Origin: Vibrio methylphosphonaticus
GTDB taxonomy: Bacteria > Pseudomonadota > Gammaproteobacteria > Enterobacterales > Vibrionaceae
Assembly: GCF_023634655.1 (NCBI RefSeq)
Contig: NZ_JAMKMS010000023.1
Location: 1-64,000 of the forward strand
Direction of reading: 5' to 3'
DNA: 64,000 nt
The translations under genes were made by a program, and so were the position numbers. Below, piece by piece: positions 15,350-22,398 of this stretch. The notes under the pieces are model-generated. The model worked only from the letters and a program-made list of their open reading frames with translations, searched no databases and was not told the DNA's origin. The stretch's first letter is position 1; each line of letters begins with the position of its first letter.

Positions 15350-16105
15350 TTAATTTACCTTTTTACCATTCGCACAATTGAATGCTCCTTGCTGAACATT
15401 CCCTACCCCATCACGAATCAATAAATACTCAGCAATCGGTTTACCTAACCGCGCCTTGTTTACCTTCGCTGATTTCAGCACGGTGATCTCATCCACATGA
15501 ATCCCTTTACGATCAGCTACCCAATTAGCATCATTCACCGAGTTAACCGAACCCACCCACCACACGGCAGATTGGTCGGTCACGGTTTTAGGCACTTCTT
15601 GCCCACGTTGAAAAACGGTATGAATCACTAACCCATACTGACGGCCACCGCGAAGCATCTCGCCCGTTTTGCCTTTAAGTTTTCCCGAGGTTTCGGCGCA
15701 ACTGGCGAGTTCTTCAATCACGACATGCAGTTTAGGCGCCCGTCCATTCCCTAACGCCCAAGCGACCGAACTAAAAAACTCGAGTTCTTCCATGCTCGCA
15801 CCACCTTTAGGCACATAGGCGACCTTAAACGAGGTACCCTTTTTACGAGCATTAAAAGCGGCGCGGATAAATTCCGAACGAGTGGAAAAACCGTGGCAAG
15901 TTTGCCCCTGAAATTTTGCCCCTGCGTAATTTCGGTACGGGTCAAAAAACAGAGCATGCGCCCCCTTGGGAACAAGACCAATGTATTTCACTGCCGAGGT
16001 TTTACCGCCTCCGGTTCCTGCTAAGTAAATGGCATGTTCGGCATCATGCGAGGGGTTTGAGTTAATCGGGTTTGGAAAGCGTTGTGTTTTCTTTTTTATC
16101 GCCAT
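15350..16105 (-). CDS. A32-like genome-packaging ATPase (PM2 P9-like)
   Basis: 251 aa. The Walker A loop AGTGGGKTSA is near residues 29-38 and the hydrophobic Walker B strand LHVVIEELAS near 126-135. A conserved QYGLVIHTVFQRGQEVPKTV follows. FtsK/HerA-type ATPases of this short form package DNA into membrane-containing icosahedral capsids (PRD1 P9, PM2 P9). Together with the capsid protein it identifies the element as a tailless double-jelly-roll phage. It overlaps the upstream gene by 44 bp. Confidence 0.85.
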   Translation of the reverse strand: MAIKKKTQRFPNPINSNPSHDAEHAIYLAGTGGGKTSAVKYIGLVPKGAHALFFDPYRNYAGAKFQGQTCHGFSTRSEFIRAAFNARKKGTSFKVAYVPKGGASMEELEFFSSVAWALGNGRAPKLHVVIEELASCAETSGKLKGKTGEMLRGGRQYGLVIHTVFQRGQEVPKTVTDQSAVWWVGSVNSVNDANWVADRKGIHVDEITVLKSAKVNKARLGKPIAEYLLIRDGVGNVQQGAFNCANGKKVN

Positions 16106-16550
16106 GTTTCCCCCTCACTTGTATAAGTTCTTGTTGGGTTTTGAATTGCACCCACGACACACCGACCATCATGATCACAGCCAGAAATAACGCGCTTTCT
16201 TCCGGTTGATCCCCAAGCAAACTATCACTTTGTTTTTTCAGTACTGGATAGGCTGCTTCAGTCACTAAGGTTTTACTCTCTGTATCAAATTCAAATTTGG
16301 CTTGAGTCAGTATGGAAACCAAACGCTCGATACCAAAAATACATACCTGGCAAAACATATCGCTGTGCGCTTGGGTAAAAGTAAACTTCGGTTTCTCTCC
16401 ATCTTCGGATTCGGGTTTACCTGAGCTAAACGCTTCGGTGAGTTCTTCGCGTTCCTGTTGCTCTATCGTTTTGGTATCACTTTCAAGCCCTGCCCATTCA
16501 TCCACATTGTAATCGTCAAAATCAGGGGCGGTTTCTAAATGGCTACTCAT
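16062..16550 (-). CDS. Acidic 162-aa phage protein with C-terminal hydrophobic segment
   Basis: The start MSSHLET (ATG at 16550) is chosen because GGTGAGG precedes it; it overlaps the upstream stop by 8 bp. The N-terminal 60 residues are strongly acidic. A region with FTQAHSDMFCQVCIFGIERLV follows, then a hydrophobic stretch ALFLAVIMMVGVSWVQF. No family recognised. Its position directly upstream of the ATPase suggests an assembly or membrane-targeting partner. Confidence 0.6.
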   Translation of the reverse strand: MSSHLETAPDFDDYNVDEWAGLESDTKTIEQQEREELTEAFSSGKPESEDGEKPKFTFTQAHSDMFCQVCIFGIERLVSILTQAKFEFDTESKTLVTEAAYPVLKKQSDSLLGDQPEESALFLAVIMMVGVSWVQFKTQQELIQVRGKHGDKKENTTLSKPD

Positions 16551-17085
16551 CCTCACCCCCTTGTTCAACGCTCGAACGTTTTTGCACTAGGTTCATCACC
16601 ACTAACACCAACGCTAAAGCAGCAATCGACACGCCCACTTTAAACACCATCGATTTCGGTTTAGCCGTTACCAAATCGTTGTTTTCAGGCTTAGCAGATT
16701 CACTGCCTTGTTCTGGTAATGCATTAGGTTCGCTTTCGATTAAGGGTTGAGGCGGTTCATTAGATTCGGTTAGTAACGCACTACTTTCGGTTACGTCAGT
16801 TTCATCCGAAGTCTTATCGGACTGTACTGGCAACGGTTTCGATACGGTTTCAACTTCAATCGGCACATCGCTTGAGTGCTGCTCGATATACGAATGAACG
16901 CTTTTAGACATAGGGCTATTGCCACACTCCGGACAACGATAATATTTCAGCCCCGCATTGCGCGTGTTCTTGGGAGGTTCACCGTGGGTAATTAACTTCC
17001 CCTCCCCTACGATATGCACCGTAGAGCCAGAAGAACAAACCGGACAAGTCACGTAACCACGAACAGGATTAGGCACTTTGCTCAT
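16543..17085 (-). CDS. Zinc-ribbon, single-TM phage protein
   Basis: 180 aa. The ATG at 17085 is preferred (GGAGG nine bases upstream); an in-frame longer version has no ribosome-binding site. Two CPxC pairs (CPVC, CPEC) about 40 residues apart form an N-terminal zinc ribbon. A long Ser/Glu/Pro-rich linker follows, then one transmembrane helix (about 150-168) and an acidic tail. A membrane-tethered zinc ribbon would suit a scaffolding, ATPase-docking or regulatory role. No named family recognised. Confidence 0.6.
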   Translation of the reverse strand: MSKVPNPVRGYVTCPVCSSGSTVHIVGEGKLITHGEPPKNTRNAGLKYYRCPECGNSPMSKSVHSYIEQHSSDVPIEVETVSKPLPVQSDKTSDETDVTESSALLTESNEPPQPLIESEPNALPEQGSESAKPENNDLVTAKPKSMVFKVGVSIAALALVLVVMNLVQKRSSVEQGGEDE

Positions 17086-17398
17086 CACTAGATACCTCCG
17101 CATCTTCCACCACTTCGCATAGTGACGATTTCTCATCCATCACATAAGCACGGCATCGCGCTCGCGCCACACGGTTTAACTTGGTGAGTTTTTCCACTTG
17201 TTCAAACAGTTTCGGATCTAGCCCTATCGCCTCTAGCGGGTTACCGCCTCCCATAAGCAAGCGAGGCAATAAAGTGGTGAGTTTGGATACGTCCATTCCC
17301 TTGATTTTCTCAATCGATTTGGTGACCTGAATTTCTAAGTTTTCCGCTACATCGAGTGCTTTCAAGTCTGCATGGCATGCCTGCTGTGTTCTTTTCAT
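17069..17398 (-). CDS. 109-aa hypothetical phage protein
   Basis: Largely helical, MKRTQQACHADLKALDVAEN at the start, with a Leu-rich middle (LTTLLPRLLMGG) and an acidic C-terminus. Its first ATG is followed by no better candidate. It overlaps the downstream zinc-ribbon gene by 17 bp and lies after the Rep gene and its hairpin. Function unknown. Confidence 0.55.
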   Translation of the reverse strand: MKRTQQACHADLKALDVAENLEIQVTKSIEKIKGMDVSKLTTLLPRLLMGGGNPLEAIGLDPKLFEQVEKLTKLNRVARARCRAYVMDEKSSLCEVVEDAEVSSDEQSA

Positions 17399-17436
17399 AA
17401 ATAGTCCCTGTTTCTCAACGTTGACAATGGGTTAAG

Positions 17437-17465
17437 AGTATTTGGCCTACGATAGGCCAAATGCT
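17437..17465. other. Imperfect 12-bp hairpin between Rep and downstream genes
   Basis: Arms ATTTGGCCT (17440-17448) and AGGCCAAAT (17454-17462) with loop ACGAT; pairing extends three more base pairs outward with one G-T. It has no T tract on either side, so it is not a standard terminator. Processing site, replication element and recombination site are all possible. The left half plus loop recurs at 21703-21716. Confidence 0.55.
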
Positions 17466-19276
17466 TAGTAAGTGATTAATCGACCTTGTTTGAGCCTGAT
17501 TTTGCAGTATTGGTCAATGGTGACCGTTCCCCCTTTTAGTAATGGTTTGAGAAGACATTGCACCCCTTTCATGCTCCATCCGGTCACGTCCATAAGAGCC
17601 TTATTAAGTGAGGGGTTACAGTTATTTTCAGTGCTCCAAGGTACGGCACTCCGTGCCTTTTGAAGACGCTTCACGTCTTTTTTACGAACGAGGCTATAGC
17701 ACTCGCTTGCGGTTTGAATAAGAGTCCCAAGCCAAGAAAAGCCAATGACTTTTTTGTTGGTTTCACCGTATTGATTTTGCTTTGATTCGTATTCCACTCG
17801 CGCACCATTAGCGAGCTGACAAAACAGCGACCACTTTGACGAATCAGCCGCTTGTCTTAGTTCTTCCAGTTTTGGGTCTATCTTGGTTTGCTCTGGTGTT
17901 GCCCTACGAAGATTGCGCCACAATGAAACAGGCTGACCACCAAATTGTTGAAACTGTCTGATACGGTGTGTTGATGCCCAAGCGCGAGCACGATAAGCGT
18001 ATTCTTCCGATTCAGTTTCGGGCATATGCTTGCCGTTAATGTTTTTTGAAACGTACTTAGCAATGTAGGCCGTTGCCCCGCCTTTTTTCGGATCGGCTTC
18101 TTTCACATCAAAGCGTGGTGAAATATCTTTGCCTAGCTCGCTCCGGTCTTCCCCTATCGCGCACCCTTTTAGAATGTTGGTGATCGTGGTTTTGTCCTTC
18201 GGTGAGCAAAACAAAAAGTAGTGAGAATGGCTGGTTGAATCTTTATGAGGTTCAGCAACACGGAAACCAAAATACTCAATATTCTCTTTAGCAATAAGAG
18301 CACGAGCGACTGCCCATTTTTGCATGAGCGCTTGATGCCCTTCCTTTACCGATGCACCATTCCACTTTCTTGATACTCGGTGATATTTACTTGGCAATGT
18401 CCAAGTGACGAACAAAGCGGTAAATCCTAAGTCCAATGCAAATTCTTCAAAGCCACGAGAGCGCACCATCATTTCAATACGTCGATTCTCTGGGTTTGCC
18501 GTTGTTCTTTTGATCACTTCCTCTAGGTCGAACGCTTCGCCCGTTTCCGTGTTCATTACTGACATGGCCTCTATATACTGTTTCGCTTCGCGTTGCTTTT
18601 GCTTCCAGTTTGAAAAAGACATGGCACTAATCACCGGCGCTTGGTGTTTACCTTCACCGACACGTTCTAGGGCAATTTGTACATATTCGATGTATTGCGA
18701 TCGCAAATGCAAAAGTCGGCGCACTATCCATTCTTCGGATTGCATCTTGAGCGCGGCTATTTCGAGATCGCATTCCAGTTCGTCGGGTTTATCCTGTTCC
18801 TTCCTGAAATTTATCTTAGGTGAGTTGATATGGATTTCTTGCAGGGTGAGTGATTGGCGTTCATAAACGTGTTTCAGTGCTTCAAGGTAACTGTTAAAAA
18901 CTTCCGGTAGACTTTCATCATTAAGCATCGCGGCGCAATTATCGGCGTAGTCCTTAGCGAGTTTTTCAATGGCATCATCGCGCATCAAAATATCGTGTGT
19001 TAGTGGTTCAGCACTGGCCTTGTATCGGCTATCCACAAACGAAAATTTATCTTCAATAAAACTCGCTCGCTTCAAACCAAACTTAACCGCATCTTCTGCA
19101 GCACGAATAAGGTTTTGAGTAGTCGGGTTACTACGAGTCATGCGCTGTGCGACTTTACGTTTCACATCGCTTTTCACCATTTGAGGTAAACGAGGAAAGA
19201 ACCGACGAGTAAAAGCGGAAAGGCGCAATATATCAGCCGCCTCCAACGCTTCTATTTGATTCACTGCTTCTGTCAT
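17465..19276 (-). CDS. Rolling-circle replication initiator, gpA superfamily (PM2 P12-like)
   Basis: 603 aa from the ATG at 19276, which I prefer because the 63-aa gene upstream ends four bases earlier; a longer GTG start lacks a ribosome-binding site. All three superfamily motifs are present: FVTWTLPSKYH, the HUH metal site in HKDSTSHSHYFLF (near residue 350), and the two-tyrosine site YIAKYVSKN (near 400), as in phiX174 A, P2 A and PM2 P12. It nicks one strand and primes circular replication after excision. Confidence 0.88.
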   Translation of the reverse strand: MTEAVNQIEALEAADILRLSAFTRRFFPRLPQMVKSDVKRKVAQRMTRSNPTTQNLIRAAEDAVKFGLKRASFIEDKFSFVDSRYKASAEPLTHDILMRDDAIEKLAKDYADNCAAMLNDESLPEVFNSYLEALKHVYERQSLTLQEIHINSPKINFRKEQDKPDELECDLEIAALKMQSEEWIVRRLLHLRSQYIEYVQIALERVGEGKHQAPVISAMSFSNWKQKQREAKQYIEAMSVMNTETGEAFDLEEVIKRTTANPENRRIEMMVRSRGFEEFALDLGFTALFVTWTLPSKYHRVSRKWNGASVKEGHQALMQKWAVARALIAKENIEYFGFRVAEPHKDSTSHSHYFLFCSPKDKTTITNILKGCAIGEDRSELGKDISPRFDVKEADPKKGGATAYIAKYVSKNINGKHMPETESEEYAYRARAWASTHRIRQFQQFGGQPVSLWRNLRRATPEQTKIDPKLEELRQAADSSKWSLFCQLANGARVEYESKQNQYGETNKKVIGFSWLGTLIQTASECYSLVRKKDVKRLQKARSAVPWSTENNCNPSLNKALMDVTGWSMKGVQCLLKPLLKGGTVTIDQYCKIRLKQGRLITY

Positions 19277-19280
19277 TCCG

Positions 19281-19472
19281 TTAACCCATGCATTCAGAAT
19301 CGGTACAAACGTATTGCAAAGGGCGCGACTTTTTCGGCTTTGAACGACCAATACCGTGTTTATCACGCAGCTTGTCCAGTAAGTAGATTGAACGCTCCCG
19401 CTTCTTTGGGTCGGGGTTAACCATACCCGCCATATCAGGGCATGGTTTGTGAATAGGGTTAGTCACTTCCAT
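19281..19472 (-). CDS. 63-aa basic phage protein
   Basis: GGAGG lies eight bases before the ATG, strong support for a gene overlapping nothing upstream. The sequence is Lys/Arg-rich in the middle (KPKKSRPLQ) and contains cysteines in CPDMAG and YVCTDSEC, which could bind metal. It precedes Rep in the early operon. Possible small DNA-binding regulator, like the short early proteins of PM2; not recognised. Confidence 0.6.
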   Translation of the reverse strand: MEVTNPIHKPCPDMAGMVNPDPKKRERSIYLLDKLRDKHGIGRSKPKKSRPLQYVCTDSECMG

Positions 19473-19474
19473 CG

Positions 19475-19672
19475 TTAACCCTCCAAACTTTCTAACAGTT
19501 CAGCATCGGCAACTAGCTGATCGTAAATCGGGTGTAGAAACTTAAATTCTGGTGAACTTGGTGATAGCCAATTCAAGCGAGTTCGAACAATGTTCATTAG
19601 TTCTCTAACTTCACTCGAATGAGAAAAATCAATACTGGTGCTATGGATTGGTGTCAATACGTTACTCATCAT
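19475..19672 (-). CDS. 65-aa early phage protein
   Basis: The start at one of two adjacent ATG codons (19672 or 19669) is favoured by AGGGGA directly upstream; a longer frame would begin inside that ribosome-binding site. The product (MMSNVLTPIHSTSID...) is mostly helical and acidic at the end (DAELLESLEG). It lies between the PrtN-like gene and the 63-aa gene. Function unknown. Confidence 0.55.
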   Translation of the reverse strand: MMSNVLTPIHSTSIDFSHSSEVRELMNIVRTRLNWLSPSSPEFKFLHPIYDQLVADAELLESLEG

Positions 19673-19679
19673 TCTTCCC

Positions 19680-19934
19680 CTATGCATTTACTGAAAGCCA
19701 ATCACGTTTGGCATCGGCGTGGCGTTGGTCGATATAGGCTGCTAAATCTTCAATTTTGATTAACGATGGGCTGCGCTCAGAATCGCGCAATTTAAAGGTG
19801 GGAACGGGAAAGTCACAGGCTTTCGCTCTCTGCTCTGCCGTCTTGGGGGTAACGCCAAAAAACTCTTGGCTTATCTGTTTAAGCTCAACTGTCGGACTCT
19901 CAAATCTAGCGAGCAATGCGAAGTTTGTGTTCAT
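19680..19934 (-). CDS. PrtN-like transcriptional activator
   Basis: 84 aa: FALLARFESPTVELKQ, EFFGVTPKTAEQRAKA, DFPVPTFKLRDSERSP and IEDLAAYIDQRHADA. This is the recognisable pattern of the pyocin activator PrtN family, small winged or helix-turn-helix DNA-binding activators. In Pseudomonas, PrtN turns on pyocin genes after the S24-type repressor PrtR is inactivated. Here the gene is divergent from an S24 repressor and is first in the early operon, so the same repressor-activator logic is likely. Confidence 0.8.
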   Translation of the reverse strand: MNTNFALLARFESPTVELKQISQEFFGVTPKTAEQRAKACDFPVPTFKLRDSERSPSLIKIEDLAAYIDQRHADAKRDWLSVNA

Positions 19935-19956
19935 AAGTCACCTATGCAATTATGGC

Positions 19957-20016
19957 GAGTTAACTAAGAGCAACTATAATTAACTCAAGAATGTCTCAAT
20001 GTCGTTATGGGACATT
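19957..20016. promoter_or_regulatory. Divergent early/repressor control region with two inverted repeats
   Basis: Two dyads lie between the PrtN-like and repressor genes. One has arms GAGTTAA (19957-19963) and TTAACTC (19980-19986). The other has arms AATGTC (19990-19995) and GACATT (20011-20016), the latter with an additional direct AATGTC. They are the natural operators for the S24 repressor. Confidence 0.55.
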
Positions 20017-20068
20017 ATTGGATCATTATTTATGTATTGCAACACATTTGAGCACACTGGAGCATTCG

Positions 20069-20674
20069 ATGAGCACGGTAGACGAGCAAATATCAGAGCT
20101 TAAAAAACTTACAAAAACAGCAAAAAACACTGACTTATCAAAGGCTTTAGGCGTTTCCGCATCGACTATTCAAACGTGGAGAATGCGTGGAAAAATACCT
20201 GAAGATATTTTTCTAAAAGCGAACGAGATCGCAAAAAGTGGCTCATTAACACCAAAGGGATACTTGGAACTGAAGTTTTTCGATATTGAAGTAAGTGCTG
20301 GGCAAGGTGCACTTGTAGAGAAAGAAGAAGAATCTACAGCGATGGTTTTCAGTGAAAGGTTTATTCGCCAAGAACTAGGCTTTAACCCTAACGACATTTT
20401 CTTAATGCCTGTCCGTGGTGACAGCATGACCCCCACTTTAAAAAATCAAAGCATCGTTATGGTGAACCGTGTTGATGGGTTTTCGACAGATGGAATTTAC
20501 GTATTCCGCTATGACAATCGCTTGATGGTTAAAAGACTCCAATTCCTACCGAACGGCATAAAAGTGGTGAGTGATAACAGCGCTTATGAACCTTGGGAGC
20601 TTGGGAAGAAAGATATTAAAGGAGCTGATTTTAAGATCATTGGTGAAGTGGTTTGGTCTGGGCAACGAATGTAA
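20069..20674 (+). CDS. Phage S24-family repressor (CI/PrtR-like)
   Basis: 201 aa from the ATG at 20069, which has GGAG upstream; the longer in-frame start has none and would cross the operators. The N-terminal helix-turn-helix DLSKALGVSASTIQTWRMRGKIP is of the phage CI repressor type. The C-terminal peptidase domain has GDSM (Ser119) and RLMVKR (Lys155), the catalytic dyad. An Ala-Gly bond (A77-G78 in VSAGQG) is a candidate self-cleavage site. RecA-stimulated cleavage would release the divergent early operon. Confidence 0.88.
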   Translation: MSTVDEQISELKKLTKTAKNTDLSKALGVSASTIQTWRMRGKIPEDIFLKANEIAKSGSLTPKGYLELKFFDIEVSAGQGALVEKEEESTAMVFSERFIRQELGFNPNDIFLMPVRGDSMTPTLKNQSIVMVNRVDGFSTDGIYVFRYDNRLMVKRLQFLPNGIKVVSDNSAYEPWELGKKDIKGADFKIIGEVVWSGQRM

Positions 20675-20679
20675 GAATA

Positions 20680-20712
20680 AAAAAAAACCAGCTACCAAAG
20701 GGGGTAACTGGT
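20680..20712 (-). terminator. Terminator for leftward transcription entering the repressor gene
   Basis: ACCAG-TACC and GGTA-CTGGT arms with one mismatch; on the minus strand the hairpin is followed by a run of nine T. It would stop transcripts that come from the right and run antisense to the repressor. Beyond it, to about 20900, there is AT-rich sequence with a small hairpin (ATACCAC/GTGGTAT at about 20820) and no gene. Confidence 0.55.
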
Positions 20713-20906
20713 ACATATACTTCGTGAACAACAATATTCACTAACAACGTCAGTTGGTTAGGTGACCCTCGGCTTAAAAGGGTCGCATAGAAACCTAGAG
20801 GAAAAGCCAAACAACCGCCATACCACTTTGGTGGTATTCGCTATTTTTGTTACCTGTCAAATGACATAAAACAAAAAAAACATAAAGAAAACAAATGAAA
20901 TAAAGG

Positions 20907-20927
20907 CAGTACGTACATAGTACGTAT
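20907..20927 (+). repeat. Right copy of the 21-bp prophage-end repeat
   Basis: CAGTACG, then TAC, then ATAGTACGTAT; 19 of 21 positions match the copy at 6820-6840 in the same orientation, and it is 36 bp from attR. Candidate arm-type site for the integrase. Confidence 0.6.
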
Positions 20928-20952
20928 GATTCGCTTTGAAGCCTGATATAGC

Positions 20953-21033
20953 TTAAAAGTGAGTCCAATCGAGCATGGGTGCAATGGAAAGACGGCTTGA
21001 ATGGAAATCGCTTGTGTTGTCTGGCTTCATCAT
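20953..21033 (-). pseudogene. dusA: Displaced 5' fragment of dusA
   Basis: Reads MMKPDNTSDFHSSRL, then the DusA core SIAPMLDW, then leaves the attachment core and stops after two codons. It is the start region of dusA that was separated from the rest of the gene by the prophage. The phage-provided start of the intact gene (MTPENPSNYSAARL) differs in sequence but not in frame, showing an exact swap at the att core. Confidence 0.88.
20963..20985. repeat. attR, 23-bp attachment core
   Basis: Identical to 6679-6701. It lies inside the displaced dusA start fragment and marks the right prophage boundary. Confidence 0.9.
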
Positions 21034-21130
21034 TGTTTTACCTAAGTTTTTAACCACTCAAATCCGCTTTGAATATCATGGAATTTCGCCCAAATTCGTC
21101 CTAAAGTACCCTCGAAGAGTAGGACGGAAA

Positions 21131-21238
21131 ATGGCATCTTTATTAGTTGAATAACGGCAGCTATCAAGAAACCATCATCGGAAATAAAAAGCAGGCAATA
21201 ATACACAGAGAATCGCGAACTTTCAAAAAGAAAGAGAA
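21131..21238 (+). pseudogene. Degraded N-terminus of a second dusA-type integrase
   Basis: ATG GCA TCT opens as in the intact integrase but is interrupted by a stop and frameshift. In a second frame NGSYQETIIGNKKQAIIHRE then SRTFKKKE aligns with the intact protein's NGESRFTVDVVVKKNSAIIHRE then SKTFRKKE. The upstream GAAGAGTAGGACGG also matches the intact gene's leader. It lies head-to-head with the displaced dusA start, exactly as the intact integrase lies to dusA, so it is the scar of an earlier occupant of the same site. Confidence 0.8.
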
Positions 21239-21333
21239 GAGTAATACTTGTAGACTTATATCTCCGTGAGAGCAAAATTACACAGCATTAATTCCATTTA
21301 ACCCCTCCCCCTTTTGACTCTTCCCGATAAACA

Positions 21334-21437
21334 CATGATTAGCCATGCTTTATGGGGCCACACAACGATTCAAGTTCCATCACTATATTTAACACCTTCG
21401 TTGATCACGTTTGAGGCGGCACTCTTACCAAAAGTCT
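21334..21437 (+). pseudogene. Possible C-terminal remnant of a tyrosine recombinase
   Basis: One frame reads HMISHALWGHTTIQVPSLYL then TPSL, resembling the terminal SHALMLGHSTIQVTxRYAHLTP region of phage integrases with the catalytic His and Tyr positions recognisable. It has no start or upstream domain. It need not belong to the same gene as the remnant at 21131. Confidence 0.35.
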
Positions 21438-21438
21438 G

Positions 21439-21936
21439 TATTACCTTTCGTCTTTTCTACGTTAATTTACAGTAGAGAGAATTGCTTCCCCCTTCTTTCT
21501 CTCCTCCAATTTTAGCTTTCTAGCTAAGGAGGGGTTGCCATGTACTTTTTACTCCCTAACCTGCACAGTAACTCTTCGCTTATCACTATCTAGGAAAAAA
21601 TCGAATGTTCATCTTCAAGGGTTAACAAGTAAAGCACTGTAAAATAAAGACAAAAAAACATAAACTTTAAACAAGTTACTTTATGCACTTAGCACTAGGA
21701 GCATTTGGCCTACGATGATCTTTTTACTTATAGAGCTGTACATGGGTTGTGAGTAATCTCTTTTGGATTAGTCGACTAAGAAATTGATTTTGGGTTTCAC
21801 TGAGAAGTTGTCCACTGTTCTAGTTGTTGGAAGCATCACAATGTGTGAGTCATATTTGCCGTTCTCTACACGACAATAACGATCTGAGTAGGGAAATAGT
21901 ATAAGATGTTGAAATATCGCTTAGGTAGGTGGTCAT
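21439..21936. other. Intergenic region without a gene, upstream of zur
   Basis: About 500 bp with no frame that has a ribosome-binding site and coding character. It contains a 14-bp copy (ATTTGGCCTACGAT, 21703-21716) of half the hairpin downstream of the prophage Rep gene, suggesting old element debris. The zur promoter must lie in its right part; no clear Zur site is seen. Confidence 0.5.
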
Positions 21937-22386
21937 GTGAATCAACAGTTAATCCAACAAGTCGAAGATATTTGTACAGCTCGTGGTGTTCGTTTAACGC
22001 CACAACGTCGCAGTGTCTTTGTTCTGATTTGTGAAAATAAAAAGGCATCGAGTGCTTATGAGTTACTGGAACAATTAAAGGCCAGTGAACCTAAAGCCAA
22101 ACCGCCAACCGTATATCGCGCTCTTGATTTTTTATTAGAGCAAGGGTTTATCCATCGCGTTGAATCGACGAACAGCTTTGTCTCATGCAGTTCCTTTGGC
22201 GAACATAAGCATTTTTCTCACCTTCTTATTTGTGACAAATGCGGCAATGTCGTTGAACTACAAGATGATAATCTGATAGCCTTGTTGAATAGCAATGTTG
22301 ATAAATATGGCTTTCAATATTCCAACCACGTTATAGAATCTCACGGTACTTGTCAGACGTGTTCGTCATTGGAAGATCACACTTAG
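21937..22386 (+). CDS. zur: Zinc uptake regulator Zur (Fur family)
   Basis: 149 aa from a GTG codon with AGGTAGGTGG upstream. The winged-helix domain (GVRLTPQRRSVF, PPTVYRALDFLLEQGFIHRVES) is followed by the dimerisation domain with HKHFSHLLICDKCGNVVEL and a C-terminal CQTC pair for structural zinc. It lacks the HHDH motif of Fur and has Zur's pattern. With zinc bound it represses zinc import; a perfect Zur-type palindrome at 40620-40640 in this window is an obvious target. Confidence 0.9.
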   Translation: MNQQLIQQVEDICTARGVRLTPQRRSVFVLICENKKASSAYELLEQLKASEPKAKPPTVYRALDFLLEQGFIHRVESTNSFVSCSSFGEHKHFSHLLICDKCGNVVELQDDNLIALLNSNVDKYGFQYSNHVIESHGTCQTCSSLEDHT

Positions 22387-22398
22387 ATAGAAGAAGTT

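Larger units (their letters stand above)
6679..20985. mobile_element. Complete temperate PM2-like (corticovirus-lineage) prophage in dusA
   Basis: Bounded by a 23-bp direct repeat lying inside dusA codons 16-23, giving about 14.28 kb of inserted DNA. Contents from left: tyrosine integrase (+), two-gene accessory cassette (+), late operon (-) with lysis genes, virion membrane proteins and a PM2 P2-like capsid protein, lipoprotein (+), early operon (-) with ATPase, Rep and PrtN-like activator, and S24 repressor (+). There is no terminase, portal, tail or protein-primed polymerase. Known PM2 is a lytic phage of about 10 kb with a homologous capsid protein, ATPase and rolling-circle initiator; this element adds integration, lysogeny control and cargo. 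All genes look intact. Confidence 0.9.

Noticed and set aside
19277..19366. Longer Rep start (GTG at 19366)
   Set aside because: No ribosome-binding site and it would overlap a 63-aa gene that has a strong GGAGG; the ATG at 19276 fits the stop-start spacing of the operon.
19991..20068. N-terminal extension of the phage repressor
   Set aside because: It would cross the likely operators and has no Shine-Dalgarno; the ATG at 20069 has GGAG and starts just before the helix-turn-helix.
20820..20840. Small hairpin ATACCAC/GTGGTAT as repressor terminator
   Set aside because: Short stem, far from the stop codon and with only a weak T run; not listed as a terminator.
6679..20985. Tailed phage, P2/P4-type satellite or inovirus
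   Set aside because: No terminase, portal, tail, Cox/Delta, or Zot/major coat genes; the capsid and ATPase fit the PM2 lineage and the operon is too complete for a capsid-stealing satellite.
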